From NCBI GenBank assembly GCA_015698305.1, contig CP048620.1:708557-772556 (forward strand): 64,000 nucleotides of DNA. The letters are read 5' to 3'. Shown here one piece after another: positions 46,531 through 54,855 of the stretch. Within the stretch, counting starts at the first letter, position 1. Each line of letters begins with the position of its first letter. A model generated the notes under the pieces. That model was not told where the DNA came from. It was given only the letters and a program-made list of their open reading frames with translations, and did not search any database. The position numbers and the translations under genes were made by a program. The DNA comes from Candidatus Nitrohelix vancouverensis (GTDB taxonomy: Bacteria; Nitrospinota; Nitrospinia; Nitrospinales; VA-1).

Positions 46531-46718
46531 GGCTTACCTCCGGGAGTTAAATGTGCTTCACGTCTCCTTTTCGTGTTTTCGGCCGCACTCCCGATGTACT
46601 GGGCAATGATAACGACCGAAACCTCGCTTCATTTTTTGTCCCCGTACTGATATGATGAATGAAAAACCCTGTGGGATTCTCAAATTTACTTCCTATATCC
46701 ATTTATCGGAGCATTAAA

Positions 46719-47549
46719 TTGAAACAGTTAGTTTTATTTTGCATTTTTTCGTTTTTTTTCTTACTCACCGCCTGTGAGCAGGAATTGAAGGAACATCCCA
46801 TGCCCATCGCCATGAAACGCCAAATCCAGCAGGAAACAACGGTTTCGGCTCAGGGTCAGGATATTGTCGGTGTCATCACCCTTGATGAGAGACGTGCAAA
46901 AGAGGCGCCAGAAAACGCTGTTTTATTTATCGTTGCCCGTCCAGAAGGGGTGACCAGCGGTCCTCCGATTGCGGCGAAACGCTTTTCGCTGGTGAAATTT
47001 CCTTTTTCTTTCAGTTTGGGACCGGGCGATGTCATGCGTCCCGGCACTCCTTTTGAAGGGAAGATGACCGTCACCGCGCGATTGGACAGCGACGGCAACG
47101 CGCAACCGATGTTTGGCGATTTATTTGGAACCTTGACCGCCCTTCCCGGGGATCAGCAGGTGGAAATCGCTCTCGATCAGGTTTACGTCGCTTCGGAAGA
47201 ACCCAGCACAACAGTGTACGGCACCGTGAGCCTCGATCCATCAGTAAGCGCGGTGAAAGAAGGAGCGGTTCTGTTTCTATTTGCCCGAGCCGAAGGCGTT
47301 CGTCGAGGTCCTCCGATTGCGGCGAAACGGATTCCCGACGCCACTTTTCCTTATGAATTCAGCCTGGGTCAAACGGATACGATGATGCCGAACGCAGTAT
47401 TCGACGGCAAGCTGAGCATCACCGCGCGCCTGGATAGCGACGGCCTTGCAGGCGCAGGCCCCGACGATCTGGAAGCGGTGATCGAAACTTCAGCCGGTCA
47501 AAAAGGGGTCAACATCGTCATCGGGCAGGCTTCGCCTGCAGGAAGTTAG
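46719..47549 (+). CDS. Lipoprotein with two CcmI-like C-terminal domains
   Basis: 276 residues from a TTG at 46719 with GGAG seven bases upstream; an ATG at 46659 would give a longer, less typical leader. MKQLVLFCIFSFFFLLTACE is a lipoprotein signal (lipobox LTAC). Two tandem domains (about residues 50-155 and 160-270) both follow the pattern GxxxLD...AVLFxxARxEGVxxGPPIAAKR...FxxSLG...MxPxxxFxGKxxxTARLDSDG, which I recognise as the C-terminal module of cytochrome c biogenesis factor CcmI/CycH. No TPR part is present. The last residues (QASPAGS) and the stop are made by an R2 cassette. Confidence 0.78.
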   Translation: MKQLVLFCIFSFFFLLTACEQELKEHPMPIAMKRQIQQETTVSAQGQDIVGVITLDERRAKEAPENAVLFIVARPEGVTSGPPIAAKRFSLVKFPFSFSLGPGDVMRPGTPFEGKMTVTARLDSDGNAQPMFGDLFGTLTALPGDQQVEIALDQVYVASEEPSTTVYGTVSLDPSVSAVKEGAVLFLFARAEGVRRGPPIAAKRIPDATFPYEFSLGQTDTMMPNAVFDGKLSITARLDSDGLAGAGPDDLEAVIETSAGQKGVNIVIGQASPAGS

Positions 47550-48442
47550 CCGATAGGTTCCGATTGAACCTGACAGGCTTGATAGCAAAAAGGAGTTAAA
47601 GCCACCCTCACCTGGCGGGCGACGCCCGCAGGAAGATTGTAGGAACGTTTCGATTGCGCTCAAAAGGGATTAATAGCAGAGAAACGATAAGCTATTACGG
47701 GTCCAGCGGCACGCTGGGCGGCAAAGCCACCCTCACCTGTATCCTCTCCCTGAGGGAGAGGAACGGACTTCGTCCGCAGGTAAATAGCCGATAGATTTCG
47801 ATTGCGCTTAGCGGTATAGATAACAGATCGAGTATCGCAATTGAAAACCCTCTCCCCTTAGGGGAGAGGGCTGGGTGAGGGGCGGGTTTCACCCGCAGGA
47901 TAATAGCCGTTCAGTTTCATTTGCGCTCAAAAGGGATGAATAGCAGTGCGAGTTCAGCATTAGGAAAGTGGCGGCACGCCACAGGCCCCGGCCCCTGGCC
48001 GGGCGGGTTTCACCCGCAGGATGAGAGCCGCGACGTTTCGATTGGGCTCGAAGTGACGTCTTTGCGAGGAGTGTTAGCGACGAAGCAATCCAGTGACTTT
48101 CATGAAACGCCTAAAGCCGCTGGATCGCCACGCGCCTTATCAGGCGCTCGCGATGACGGCTCTAATTGCGTTCCAGGCAATAGATAGCAATGCGAGATCA
48201 GCGTTAGGAAAGTGGCGCCTCGCCGGGCGGGCAGACAACGTCTGCTGGCAAATAGCCGTTAAGTTTCATTTGCGCTCTATAGGGATGAATAGCAGAGAAA
48301 CCTTAAGCTATTATGGGTCCAGCGGCACGCTGGGCGGGTTTCACCCGCAGGATGAGAGCCGTAAAGTTTTTTTATTGCGCTCTATAGGGTTGAATAGCAG
48401 AGAAAAGTTTAGCGTATGGGCCCCGGCGCCTCGCCGGGCGGG
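47531..48442. repeat. R2 mosaic block (about seven linkers, plus orientation)
   Basis: Starts inside the end of the lipoprotein gene (GGCAGGCTTCGCCTGC). Further cassettes: GGGCGACGCCC, CCAGCGGCACGCTGG (twice), CTCTCCCTGAGGGAGAG, CGGACTTCGTCCG, GCGGGTTTCACCCGC (three times), GGCCCCGGCCCCTGGCC, an R1 unit and CGGCGCCTCGCCG. It ends at the stop of the convergent pentapeptide gene. Confidence 0.85.
48057..48158. repeat. R1 palindromic element, copy 6 (inverted orientation)
   Basis: 102 bp with slight changes (CGTCTTTGCGAG at one end), within the R2 block. Confidence 0.88.
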
Positions 48443-48913
48443 CTACAAGCCGGATATATCGTCGGGAAGGATGGTGGTTGCGTCGGTCTGCGCCGAGGCG
48501 ATTTGTTCGGCCTTAAGACCTTCCGCCATTTTCAGATTAGCGCCGCGCAGGTCGGCGCCTTCGAAAACTGCATGAAGGCAATCAGCGCGCATCAGATTCG
48601 CACCTCTCAGATCGGCGCCTTTCAGGTTGGTCCAGCGCAGGTTGGCGCCGCGCAGATTCGCGCCTTTCATACAGGCCCCCTCCATATCCGCTTTCTTCAG
48701 ATAGGCGCCGTAGAGATAAGCCCCTTCGAAATTTGCATTTTTGAGTTGAGCGGCCATGAACACGCCGCCTTTCAGGCGCGCCTGCTTCAAATTGGCGGCC
48801 TGCCCCTGCGCCCCGCCGGACTGGGCCCATTGCGCGTGAAGTTTAAGCGTTTCCGCCAGTTCTTCCTTGCTGAGTTCGCGCAAGGCGTCGGAGGTATTGG
48901 ATTCCTGATTCAT
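48443..48913 (-). CDS. Pentapeptide-repeat protein
   Basis: 156 residues. The centre (about residues 40-125) is a run of A(D/N)LxG-type pentapeptides (ANLKQARLKGG, ADLRGANLMRADCL) expected to form a right-handed quadrilateral beta-helix. The N-terminal helix has KEELAETLKLHAQWAQSG. Related proteins include Qnr-type gyrase protectors and many of unknown role. The stop codon TAG lies in the start of the adjoining R2 unit. Confidence 0.85.
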   Translation of the reverse strand: MNQESNTSDALRELSKEELAETLKLHAQWAQSGGAQGQAANLKQARLKGGVFMAAQLKNANFEGAYLYGAYLKKADMEGACMKGANLRGANLRWTNLKGADLRGANLMRADCLHAVFEGADLRGANLKMAEGLKAEQIASAQTDATTILPDDISGL

Positions 48914-49013
48914 AAATTATGCAATTGAAGGGTTTGCAGATCGTTTGGGACTTTGGTAAAACTATTCCTGACGAACAGAATTCATATTCAATTAATACAG
49001 AGGACTCGACAGC

Positions 49014-49346
49014 ATGCCCGAATTAAAACAGATTGACGTAAACAAAGCCAAAGAATTAATGGATGCCGGGCCGGTCAACGTCGTGGACATCCGCGATCCC
49101 GGTTCGTATCAAGCCGGTCATATCCCTTCGGCAGTTAATCTGAGCGACGCAAACGTTGCTGATTATATCGAAAAAACCGACAAGGACAAACCGCTGATTG
49201 TCTGTTGTTACCACGGCAACTCCAGCCAGGGCGCGTCCATGTATCTTAGCGAGCAGGGCTTCAAGGAGTCTTACAGCCTGATGGGCGGATTCGAAGTCTG
49301 GCAGAGCGCCTTTCCAGAAGAGCAGGAGTCCGGTTACGACGACTGA
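49014..49346 (+). CDS. glpE: Thiosulfate sulfurtransferase (single-domain rhodanese)
   Basis: 110 residues, the size of GlpE. Rhodanese motifs are VVDIRDPGSYQAGHIPSA and the active-site loop CCYHGNSSQG with the catalytic Cys (second Cys of the pair). C-terminal GGFEVWQSAFP is typical. It moves sulfane sulfur from thiosulfate to cyanide or thioredoxin-like acceptors in the cytoplasm. Confidence 0.92.
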   Translation: MPELKQIDVNKAKELMDAGPVNVVDIRDPGSYQAGHIPSAVNLSDANVADYIEKTDKDKPLIVCCYHGNSSQGASMYLSEQGFKESYSLMGGFEVWQSAFPEEQESGYDD

Positions 49347-49365
49347 GCGATGCGCTTACTCTGAT

Positions 49366-50241
49366 TCATACGTCGCCCATCCATTCGCGCCAATCGTCCC
49401 CGATCATTCCCTTGTCTTTATAACGGCGCAAGGCGTCGGGGCAGTTACAAGACGCGGCGTTATCTGCCAAATGACGAAAGGCGCTCGCGAGTAGCGCTGG
49501 AAAACGCTGGATCGAAGCGTCCACCTGCCCGCGTTCTTCATCCGTCATCATCCCCTCAAACAAAGTTCCCCCTTTAAACTCACGTTCCTTCACGCCTTCG
49601 GCGTAATTCGTCAGATAGCAGATGGAGGCGTAACACATTTCCAGTTCCCGCGCCAGAAAGGTCTCCGGCGCCAGGGTCATGCCCACCAGATCGGCGCCTT
49701 GCAGGCGGAATTTACGTATCTCGGCGGGCGACTCCAGGCGCGGTCCTTCGGTGCACACATAGACGGCTTGTTCATGATGGACCAAACCCTCCTCGTGCAG
49801 AGCGTTGTGCAGGGCTTCCGCAACGGACGGACAAAAGGGATGGCTCTGGCGGATGAATCCCCAGCCGCGATTTTTAAAAAAGGTGCTTTCCCGTCGTCGC
49901 GTTTCGTCCAGAATATCGTGCGGGACGACAAAATCGCCCGGCTTGAACTGGGTCGCGATGATGCCGGGGCCGGACCAGGAGACAATGCGTTCGACCGCGC
50001 ATTCTTTCAGCGCATAGATATTGGCGCGGTAATTGACGAAAGGCGCCGTGAGCGAATAATCGGTCTCGCCATGACGGGACAGAAATAAAAAATCGTGATC
50101 GCCCATGCTGAAATGATGGATCGGGGCGCTCTCGCCAAAAGGCGTTTCAATCACCCGGCTCTCGATTTCTTTCCCGAGGGAATGGTTTTGGAGCAGGTGA
50201 TAGGCCCCGCTTCCGCCTATGATTGCAAATCTGGATTTCAT
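49366..50241 (-). CDS. MTAP-family nucleoside phosphorylase
   Basis: 291 residues. The family motifs are AIIGGSGAY at the start (phosphate loop), FLSRHGETDYSLTAPFVNYRAN (normally RHGxxHxxxPxxVNYRAN), TEGPRLESPAEIRKFRLQGADLVGMT and APETFLARELEMCYASI. It phosphorolyses methylthioadenosine, methylthioinosine or a purine nucleoside. HETDY in place of the usual His-rich stretch, and SWSGPG in place of the usual AxNAxG-type motif, suggest altered specificity, so I do not assign the substrate. Confidence 0.85.
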   Translation of the reverse strand: MKSRFAIIGGSGAYHLLQNHSLGKEIESRVIETPFGESAPIHHFSMGDHDFLFLSRHGETDYSLTAPFVNYRANIYALKECAVERIVSWSGPGIIATQFKPGDFVVPHDILDETRRRESTFFKNRGWGFIRQSHPFCPSVAEALHNALHEEGLVHHEQAVYVCTEGPRLESPAEIRKFRLQGADLVGMTLAPETFLARELEMCYASICYLTNYAEGVKEREFKGGTLFEGMMTDEERGQVDASIQRFPALLASAFRHLADNAASCNCPDALRRYKDKGMIGDDWREWMGDV

Positions 50242-50391
50242 TGTTCGGGAGGATTGCGCCGTTCAAAAATTTGTATCAACTCATTCATTCGGCGTCATCA
50301 TAGCGGATGGATGCTAAAATAAAAAGACATCTTTAAAGACGCGACCCGCGCTGACAATGCTCCCAGGCCTTTTTACATTGAGTCAAACGCC

Positions 50392-51219
50392 ATGAAACAC
50401 GAACGACCGCAACATAAAGCAGACGGCAAGACCCGCGCCTTGATCGCTCTATTTGTAGCAGGCGGACTCAGCGTTTTTTTTCTCGACCCGATCGCGCAAA
50501 ATCCCCTGTGGTCGCAATTCGCCGATCATCGAACTTTATTCGGCATCCCCAACGCGATCGATGTTTTGAGCAATTTTCCTTTTCTGGTGATCGGCGCGAT
50601 GGGCCTGCGCTTCATCATGAACCTGTCAGAAAAGGATCAGGCTTTTGAATTTTCTATAGAACGCCGGGCGGCGCTTTGTTTTTTTGGCGGCGTGTTTTTA
50701 ACCGCTTTCGGCTCCGCCTGGTTTCATCTCGATCCCGGCAATGATCGCCTGGTTTGGGACCGTTTGCCGATGACTCTCGCGTTCAGCGGCGTCGTTTGCC
50801 TGTTGATAGCGGATCGCACCGACCCGCGAACAGGCGCGTCATTACTGCCGCCTCTCGCTCTGTTGGGAATCTTCAGCGTGATCTGGTGGCGCTGGTCGGA
50901 GTCGCAGGGGCAGGGCGATTTGCGTCTTTATTTTTATATCCAGTTCGCGCCCATGTTGATGATCCCGATTTTGCTCACCTTGTTTCCGGCTCGTTATACG
51001 AAAAGTTCCGGTTATTTATGGCTGCTTATCTGGTATGCTTTGGCTAAGTATTGTGAAGTGATGGATGCCTCCATTTATGACTCGTCCTCAAACGGGATCA
51101 GCGGACACAGCTTGAAACACCTCTTGGCGGCATGCGGCGTTTTACACGTCCTTCACATGCTCCGAACCCGTTCAGCCCTGAAAATCGAGCCGAACAAAAA
51201 TAATTTACTGTCTCTGTAA
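50392..51219 (+). CDS. Ceramidase/CREST-type membrane hydrolase
   Basis: 275 residues with about seven membrane helices. The metal-site motifs of the alkaline-ceramidase/CREST group are present: IDVLSNFPFLVIGAMG, GSAWFHLDPGNDRLVWDRLP (SxxFH and D) and GISGHSLKHLLAA (HxxKH). Such enzymes are zinc hydrolases acting on lipid amides; the substrate in bacteria is generally unknown. It has no operon partner. Confidence 0.85.
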   Translation: MKHERPQHKADGKTRALIALFVAGGLSVFFLDPIAQNPLWSQFADHRTLFGIPNAIDVLSNFPFLVIGAMGLRFIMNLSEKDQAFEFSIERRAALCFFGGVFLTAFGSAWFHLDPGNDRLVWDRLPMTLAFSGVVCLLIADRTDPRTGASLLPPLALLGIFSVIWWRWSESQGQGDLRLYFYIQFAPMLMIPILLTLFPARYTKSSGYLWLLIWYALAKYCEVMDASIYDSSSNGISGHSLKHLLAACGVLHVLHMLRTRSALKIEPNKNNLLSL

Positions 51220-51292
51220 AATTATTCGATGCAGGGAACTTATTTTAATGATATAAAATAACTGTTTCTGATAGCAATCAAACAGGCGAGTC

Positions 51293-51685
51293 ATGTCGGG
51301 CAAAGATTTAAAAAATATCAAAGCGCTTGTGATCGAAGACGATGAAGCCTCTCAACGTTTGGTCACAAAATATCTGAATATTATTGGAATCACGCACATT
51401 GTTGCAGTGCAAAATGGCGAGGAAGCCCTGCAGAAGCTGTATCTCAACACAGTCAATATCATCATCACCGACTGGTGCATGCCTGAGATGAACGGCCTGG
51501 ATTTCTTCAAGGAAGCGAAACGCCAAAACCTGATCGAAGGCATTCCCGTATTGATGATTTCGGCAGAGAACGAAAAGGAAAAAGTCATCGAAGCGCTCAA
51601 AGGGGGCATCCGGGATTATATGGTCAAACCCCTTGAACTGGAACCGTTCAAAGCGAAGGTGTCCAAATTATTAAAGCTGGAATAA
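51293..51685 (+). CDS. Single-domain CheY-like response regulator
   Basis: 130 residues, one receiver domain. Acidic pocket IEDDEASQRL, phospho-acceptor Asp in IITDWCMPEMNGLDFF, Ser in MISAENEKE and Lys in YMVKPLELEP. There is no output domain, so it acts by protein contact, as in chemotaxis. No kinase adjoins it. Confidence 0.9.
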   Translation: MSGKDLKNIKALVIEDDEASQRLVTKYLNIIGITHIVAVQNGEEALQKLYLNTVNIIITDWCMPEMNGLDFFKEAKRQNLIEGIPVLMISAENEKEKVIEALKGGIRDYMVKPLELEPFKAKVSKLLKLE

Positions 51686-51716
51686 AACCCTTTTTACAAG
51701 CGCTCTCTGACGCGCG

Positions 51717-52700
51717 TCAGTCCAGCCCCACCTTTTTCCTCACATCGCGAACGGTTTGCTGAATCACCGCTCCCGCTTTTTCCTTACCCAAGGCTAAAAC
51801 CCGGTCGATCTCTTTTTCGTCCGCCATCAATTTTTCAAACTCAGCACGAGCCGGACCAAAGGTCTCGTGTATCTTGTCCAGCAAGGCCAGCTTGGCATGT
51901 CCAAAACCGATCGAACCCGCGCGGTATTTTTCCGCCAGCGTCTCAACCTCTTCCGACGTCGCAATCAGTTTGTATAGTTGAAACACGTTGCAGGTTTTGG
52001 GGTCCATCGGATCGCCCTGGGCCAGCGGCGCGGTGACGATGCTGTTGACCTGCTTCTTCAATTTTTTTTCAGGCGCGAACAGGTCGATGGTATTGGCGTA
52101 GCTCTTGCTCATCTTCTGCCCATCCGTACCCGGCACCACCGCCACATCCTCCGGGATCACGCCTTTAGGAACTTTAAAAATCTTGCCGTAGTCGCGATTG
52201 AATTTCTCCGCGATCTCCTGACAGATTTCGATATGCTGTTTCTGATCCTTGCCCACAGGAACCACGTCGGCCTGCACGCAAAGAATATCCGCCGCCATTA
52301 ATACCGGATAATAGAATAAGCCCACCGTCGGGCTGATGCCCTTGGCCTGCTTGTCCTTGAAGGAGTGCGCGTTGGTCAAACGCCCCATTGTGGCGTGGCA
52401 ACTGAGGATCCAGCTCAGTTCCTGAATTTCGGGAATGTCGGACTGACGATACAAGGTGGTTTTCCCCGCGTCCAGTCCGAATGCGATGTAAGCCGCGACA
52501 ATCTGCCGTATGTTCTTGCGTAACTCATCGGCTTTCTTGATCGTCGTTAAAGAATGCCAGTCGGCGACAAAAATGAACAACTCATCGCCCTGATCCTGTC
52601 GCTTGCGAAACTGCGCAATCGCGCCAAAATAATTGCCTAAATGCAAATCCCCGCTCGGCTGAATTCCGGACAACACGCGAATGGATTTTTGACTCTCCAT
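51717..52700 (-). CDS. trpS: Tryptophanyl-tRNA synthetase
   Basis: 327 residues from the ATG at 52700; an ATG at 52718 lies in frame but its codons form the GGAG ribosome site for 52700. The class I signature is SGIQPSGDLHLGNYFGAI (HIGH equivalent HLGN) and the second is GQKMSKSYANT (KMSKS). It charges tRNA-Trp. It is a standard bacterial enzyme. Confidence 0.96.
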   Translation of the reverse strand: MESQKSIRVLSGIQPSGDLHLGNYFGAIAQFRKRQDQGDELFIFVADWHSLTTIKKADELRKNIRQIVAAYIAFGLDAGKTTLYRQSDIPEIQELSWILSCHATMGRLTNAHSFKDKQAKGISPTVGLFYYPVLMAADILCVQADVVPVGKDQKQHIEICQEIAEKFNRDYGKIFKVPKGVIPEDVAVVPGTDGQKMSKSYANTIDLFAPEKKLKKQVNSIVTAPLAQGDPMDPKTCNVFQLYKLIATSEEVETLAEKYRAGSIGFGHAKLALLDKIHETFGPARAEFEKLMADEKEIDRVLALGKEKAGAVIQQTVRDVRKKVGLD

Positions 52701-52739
52701 GAATGAACACTCCATCATTTAAAAATCAAACATCATACA

Positions 52740-53469
52740 CAATTTAATCAGGCTTCGCCAGCAGGCAGACTTCGTCTGCTAAATAAAGGGCAGACATTGT
52801 CTGCTGAATAAGGGCCGGAACATATCAATTGCGTTCACAGATGTTCATAGCAGAGTTTGGAAAGTTGTGTCATTGCGAGGAGCCTGTCGCGACGAAGCAA
52901 TCCAGAGACTTTAATACAATGCTTAAAGGCGCTGGATCGCCACGCTCCTTAGCAGTCGCTCGCGATGACGACCCCAAGAACATACTCATCATTGCGTTTT
53001 GAGAGATTGATAGCAGATCAAGTTGAGCGATAGAAAATTCCTCTCCCTGAGGGAGAGGAGCGGACTTCGTCCGCAAGTAAATAGCCGCAACGTTTCGATT
53101 GCGCTCAACAGGATTAATAGCAGAGCGGGATGGGCTTTAAATGATCCCTCTCCCTCAGGGAGAGGGCTGGGTGAGGGGGCAGGCGGACTTCGTCCGCTGG
53201 AAGAGGGCCGCATTGGTTTTGATTGCGCTCAAAAGGGATAGATAGCAGAGAGAAGTCGAGCGTATAGGTTCCGGCCTCAGGCCGGGCGTTACGGGGCCAG
53301 CGGCACGCTGGGCGGGAACGCCACCCTCACCTGTATCCTCTCCCTGAGGGAGAGGAGCGGACTTCGTCCGCAGGAAGTGAGCCGCAACGTTTCGATTGCG
53401 CTCAATGGGAATTGATAGCAGAGTGAGATCAGCGTTAAGGCCCCGGCGCCTCGCCGGGCGGCACGCTGG
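52740..53469. repeat. R2 mosaic block (five linkers, plus orientation)
   Basis: Cassettes include GCAGACTTCGTCTGC, GCAGACATTGTCTGC, CTCTCCCTGAGGGAGAG (twice), CGGACTTCGTCCG (three times), CTCTCCCTCAGGGAGAG, CCGGCCTCAGGCCGG and CCAGCGGCACGCTGG. It ends at the stop of the flagellar gene. 52855-53110 is a second copy of 45601-45860. Confidence 0.85.
52868..52970. repeat. R1 palindromic element, copy 7 (inverted orientation)
   Basis: 103 bp. Inner loop and the DNA that follows (AAGAACATACTCATCATTGC) are the same as at copy 5, so the two were copied together with their R2 context. Confidence 0.9.
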
Positions 53470-54183
53470 TCAGGCTTTGATATCGAGGATGGTTCCGAGC
53501 ATTTCATCAGCGGCGCGGACCATGTTGGCGTTCGCCTGGAACGCCGCTTTGGAAACGATCTGGTCCACCATTTCTTCGGCGATATCCACGTTCGACATTT
53601 CCAGCACGCCGGACAGGACCGTACCGAATCCGCCATCGCCCGGATTGCCCGCAACTGGCGCGCCCGAGGCCGCCGACTCCGAAAACAGGTTTTCGCCCTG
53701 CGCGGTGAGACCTTCAGGATTGTTGAAGCTGGAAAGCTGGATTTGACCGAGGATCTGGTTCTCGCCACCGACTCGCGCCGTGACCTGGCCGTTGGAACCG
53801 ACGGAAATTTGCGTCGCTCCCGCTGGAATGTTTATTTCCGGCACAAGCGGTTCGCCATTCGGCGTGACCATTCGGCCCTGACCGTCCACGCTGAAATTGC
53901 CTGCGCGAGTGAAGCCCGGCGCGCCGTTGGCGCGCGTCACTTGAAAATGTCCGTTGCCGTTGATTGCCAGGTTGAGGGGGTTGCCCGTTTGCTGAAGCGG
54001 ACCCTGCGAATTGACTTTGCTGACTGCCGAAACGCTGGAACCGCCGTTGCGGTTTTCGACGCTGGCGACTTCGCCTTTTTTGAAACCGGAGGTTTGCAGA
54101 TTCGCGAGGTTGTTGGAACTGTTTTGCAAGCGTCGCGACGCGACGTTCATTCCAGACAGCGCGTTGAACAATCCGTTAATCAT
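53470..54183 (-). CDS. Flagellar rod/hook-basal body protein (FlgF/FlgG type)
   Basis: 237 residues. N-terminal GLFNALSGMNVASRRLQNSS is the flagellar rod helix (NNLAN). The C-terminal MSNVDIAEEMVDQIVSKAAF and NANMVRAADEMLGTILDIK matches the conserved end of FlgG/FlgE family proteins. It is shorter than E. coli FlgG (about 260) and FlgF (about 250). A strong AGGAGG site lies before the ATG. It is isolated from other flagellar genes and its stop is directly followed by repeats. Confidence 0.85.
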   Translation of the reverse strand: MINGLFNALSGMNVASRRLQNSSNNLANLQTSGFKKGEVASVENRNGGSSVSAVSKVNSQGPLQQTGNPLNLAINGNGHFQVTRANGAPGFTRAGNFSVDGQGRMVTPNGEPLVPEINIPAGATQISVGSNGQVTARVGGENQILGQIQLSSFNNPEGLTAQGENLFSESAASGAPVAGNPGDGGFGTVLSGVLEMSNVDIAEEMVDQIVSKAAFQANANMVRAADEMLGTILDIKA

Positions 54184-54333
54184 AACCGATTCCTCCTATT
54201 GACTAAGCGAAGATAGATACTATTAGCTTAGCATAAGGATATTTTCAATTCTATGCCTTGCGGATTTTGTCGCTTAATCAACGGATTTTCAGCGCGCTTG
54301 AGGCGCTGTAAAGGCCGGAAGGACCCGGCGTTT

Positions 54334-54846
54334 TTATACGGGAATGCTTAAAGTCGTGGAATCGCCCATGGTTTGCAGGGGATAGTCCACCGGCTTCGGC
54401 AAGGCGCGGATCAAGGCGATCTCGTCGCAATAGTCGCGGTGCAGGCAGGCTTTGCAATCGTTCCAGACTTTCATTGGCAACTCGTCTTTGGAAATGCGAT
54501 AGAAGCCGAGTTTTTCGAACAGCGTTGGGATGTAGGTGAAAACAAATATTTTTTCTTCCGGCCCCTGCGTCGCCAACTCCACGCAACGCGATACCAGAGC
54601 CGTGCCGATGCCGCGTCGGTAATAGCGCGGGTCCACCGCCAGCGAGCGAATTTCGACCATATTGTTCCAGCCGAATTTGAGACTGCAGGCGCCCACCACC
54701 TGGTCGTCCTCGACATAGACGAGGAAGTCCAGCGCCCGGCTTTCGATCTCTTCGTAAGAGCGCGCGAGCATCTGGCCCTTTTCTGCATAAATGCAGATCA
54801 GGCTGTGAATGGATACCGCATCAGCGGTGGTTGCGTTTCGGATCAT
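54334..54846 (-). CDS. GNAT acetyltransferase, short ArgA (N-acetylglutamate synthase) type
   Basis: 170 residues. IRNATTADAVSIHSLI begins the GNAT fold; acetyl-CoA loop RGIGTALVSRC follows the strand EIRSLAVDPRYYRRG. The end motif KVWNDCKACLHRDYCDEIAL is what I associate with stand-alone N-acetylglutamate synthases. It would make N-acetylglutamate, the first step of arginine synthesis. argH lies 1.6 kb upstream on the same strand, which supports this. Confidence 0.8.
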   Translation of the reverse strand: MIRNATTADAVSIHSLICIYAEKGQMLARSYEEIESRALDFLVYVEDDQVVGACSLKFGWNNMVEIRSLAVDPRYYRRGIGTALVSRCVELATQGPEEKIFVFTYIPTLFEKLGFYRISKDELPMKVWNDCKACLHRDYCDEIALIRALPKPVDYPLQTMGDSTTLSIPV

Positions 54847-54855
54847 CGTGTTAAA

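Noticed and set aside
47695-48575. Several overlapping frames of 65-160 codons in the repeat block, and similar ones near 20400, 28900, 37800, 45700 and 53100
   Set aside because: They are translations of R1/R2 sequence, repeat the same low-complexity peptides in different blocks and lack ribosome sites.
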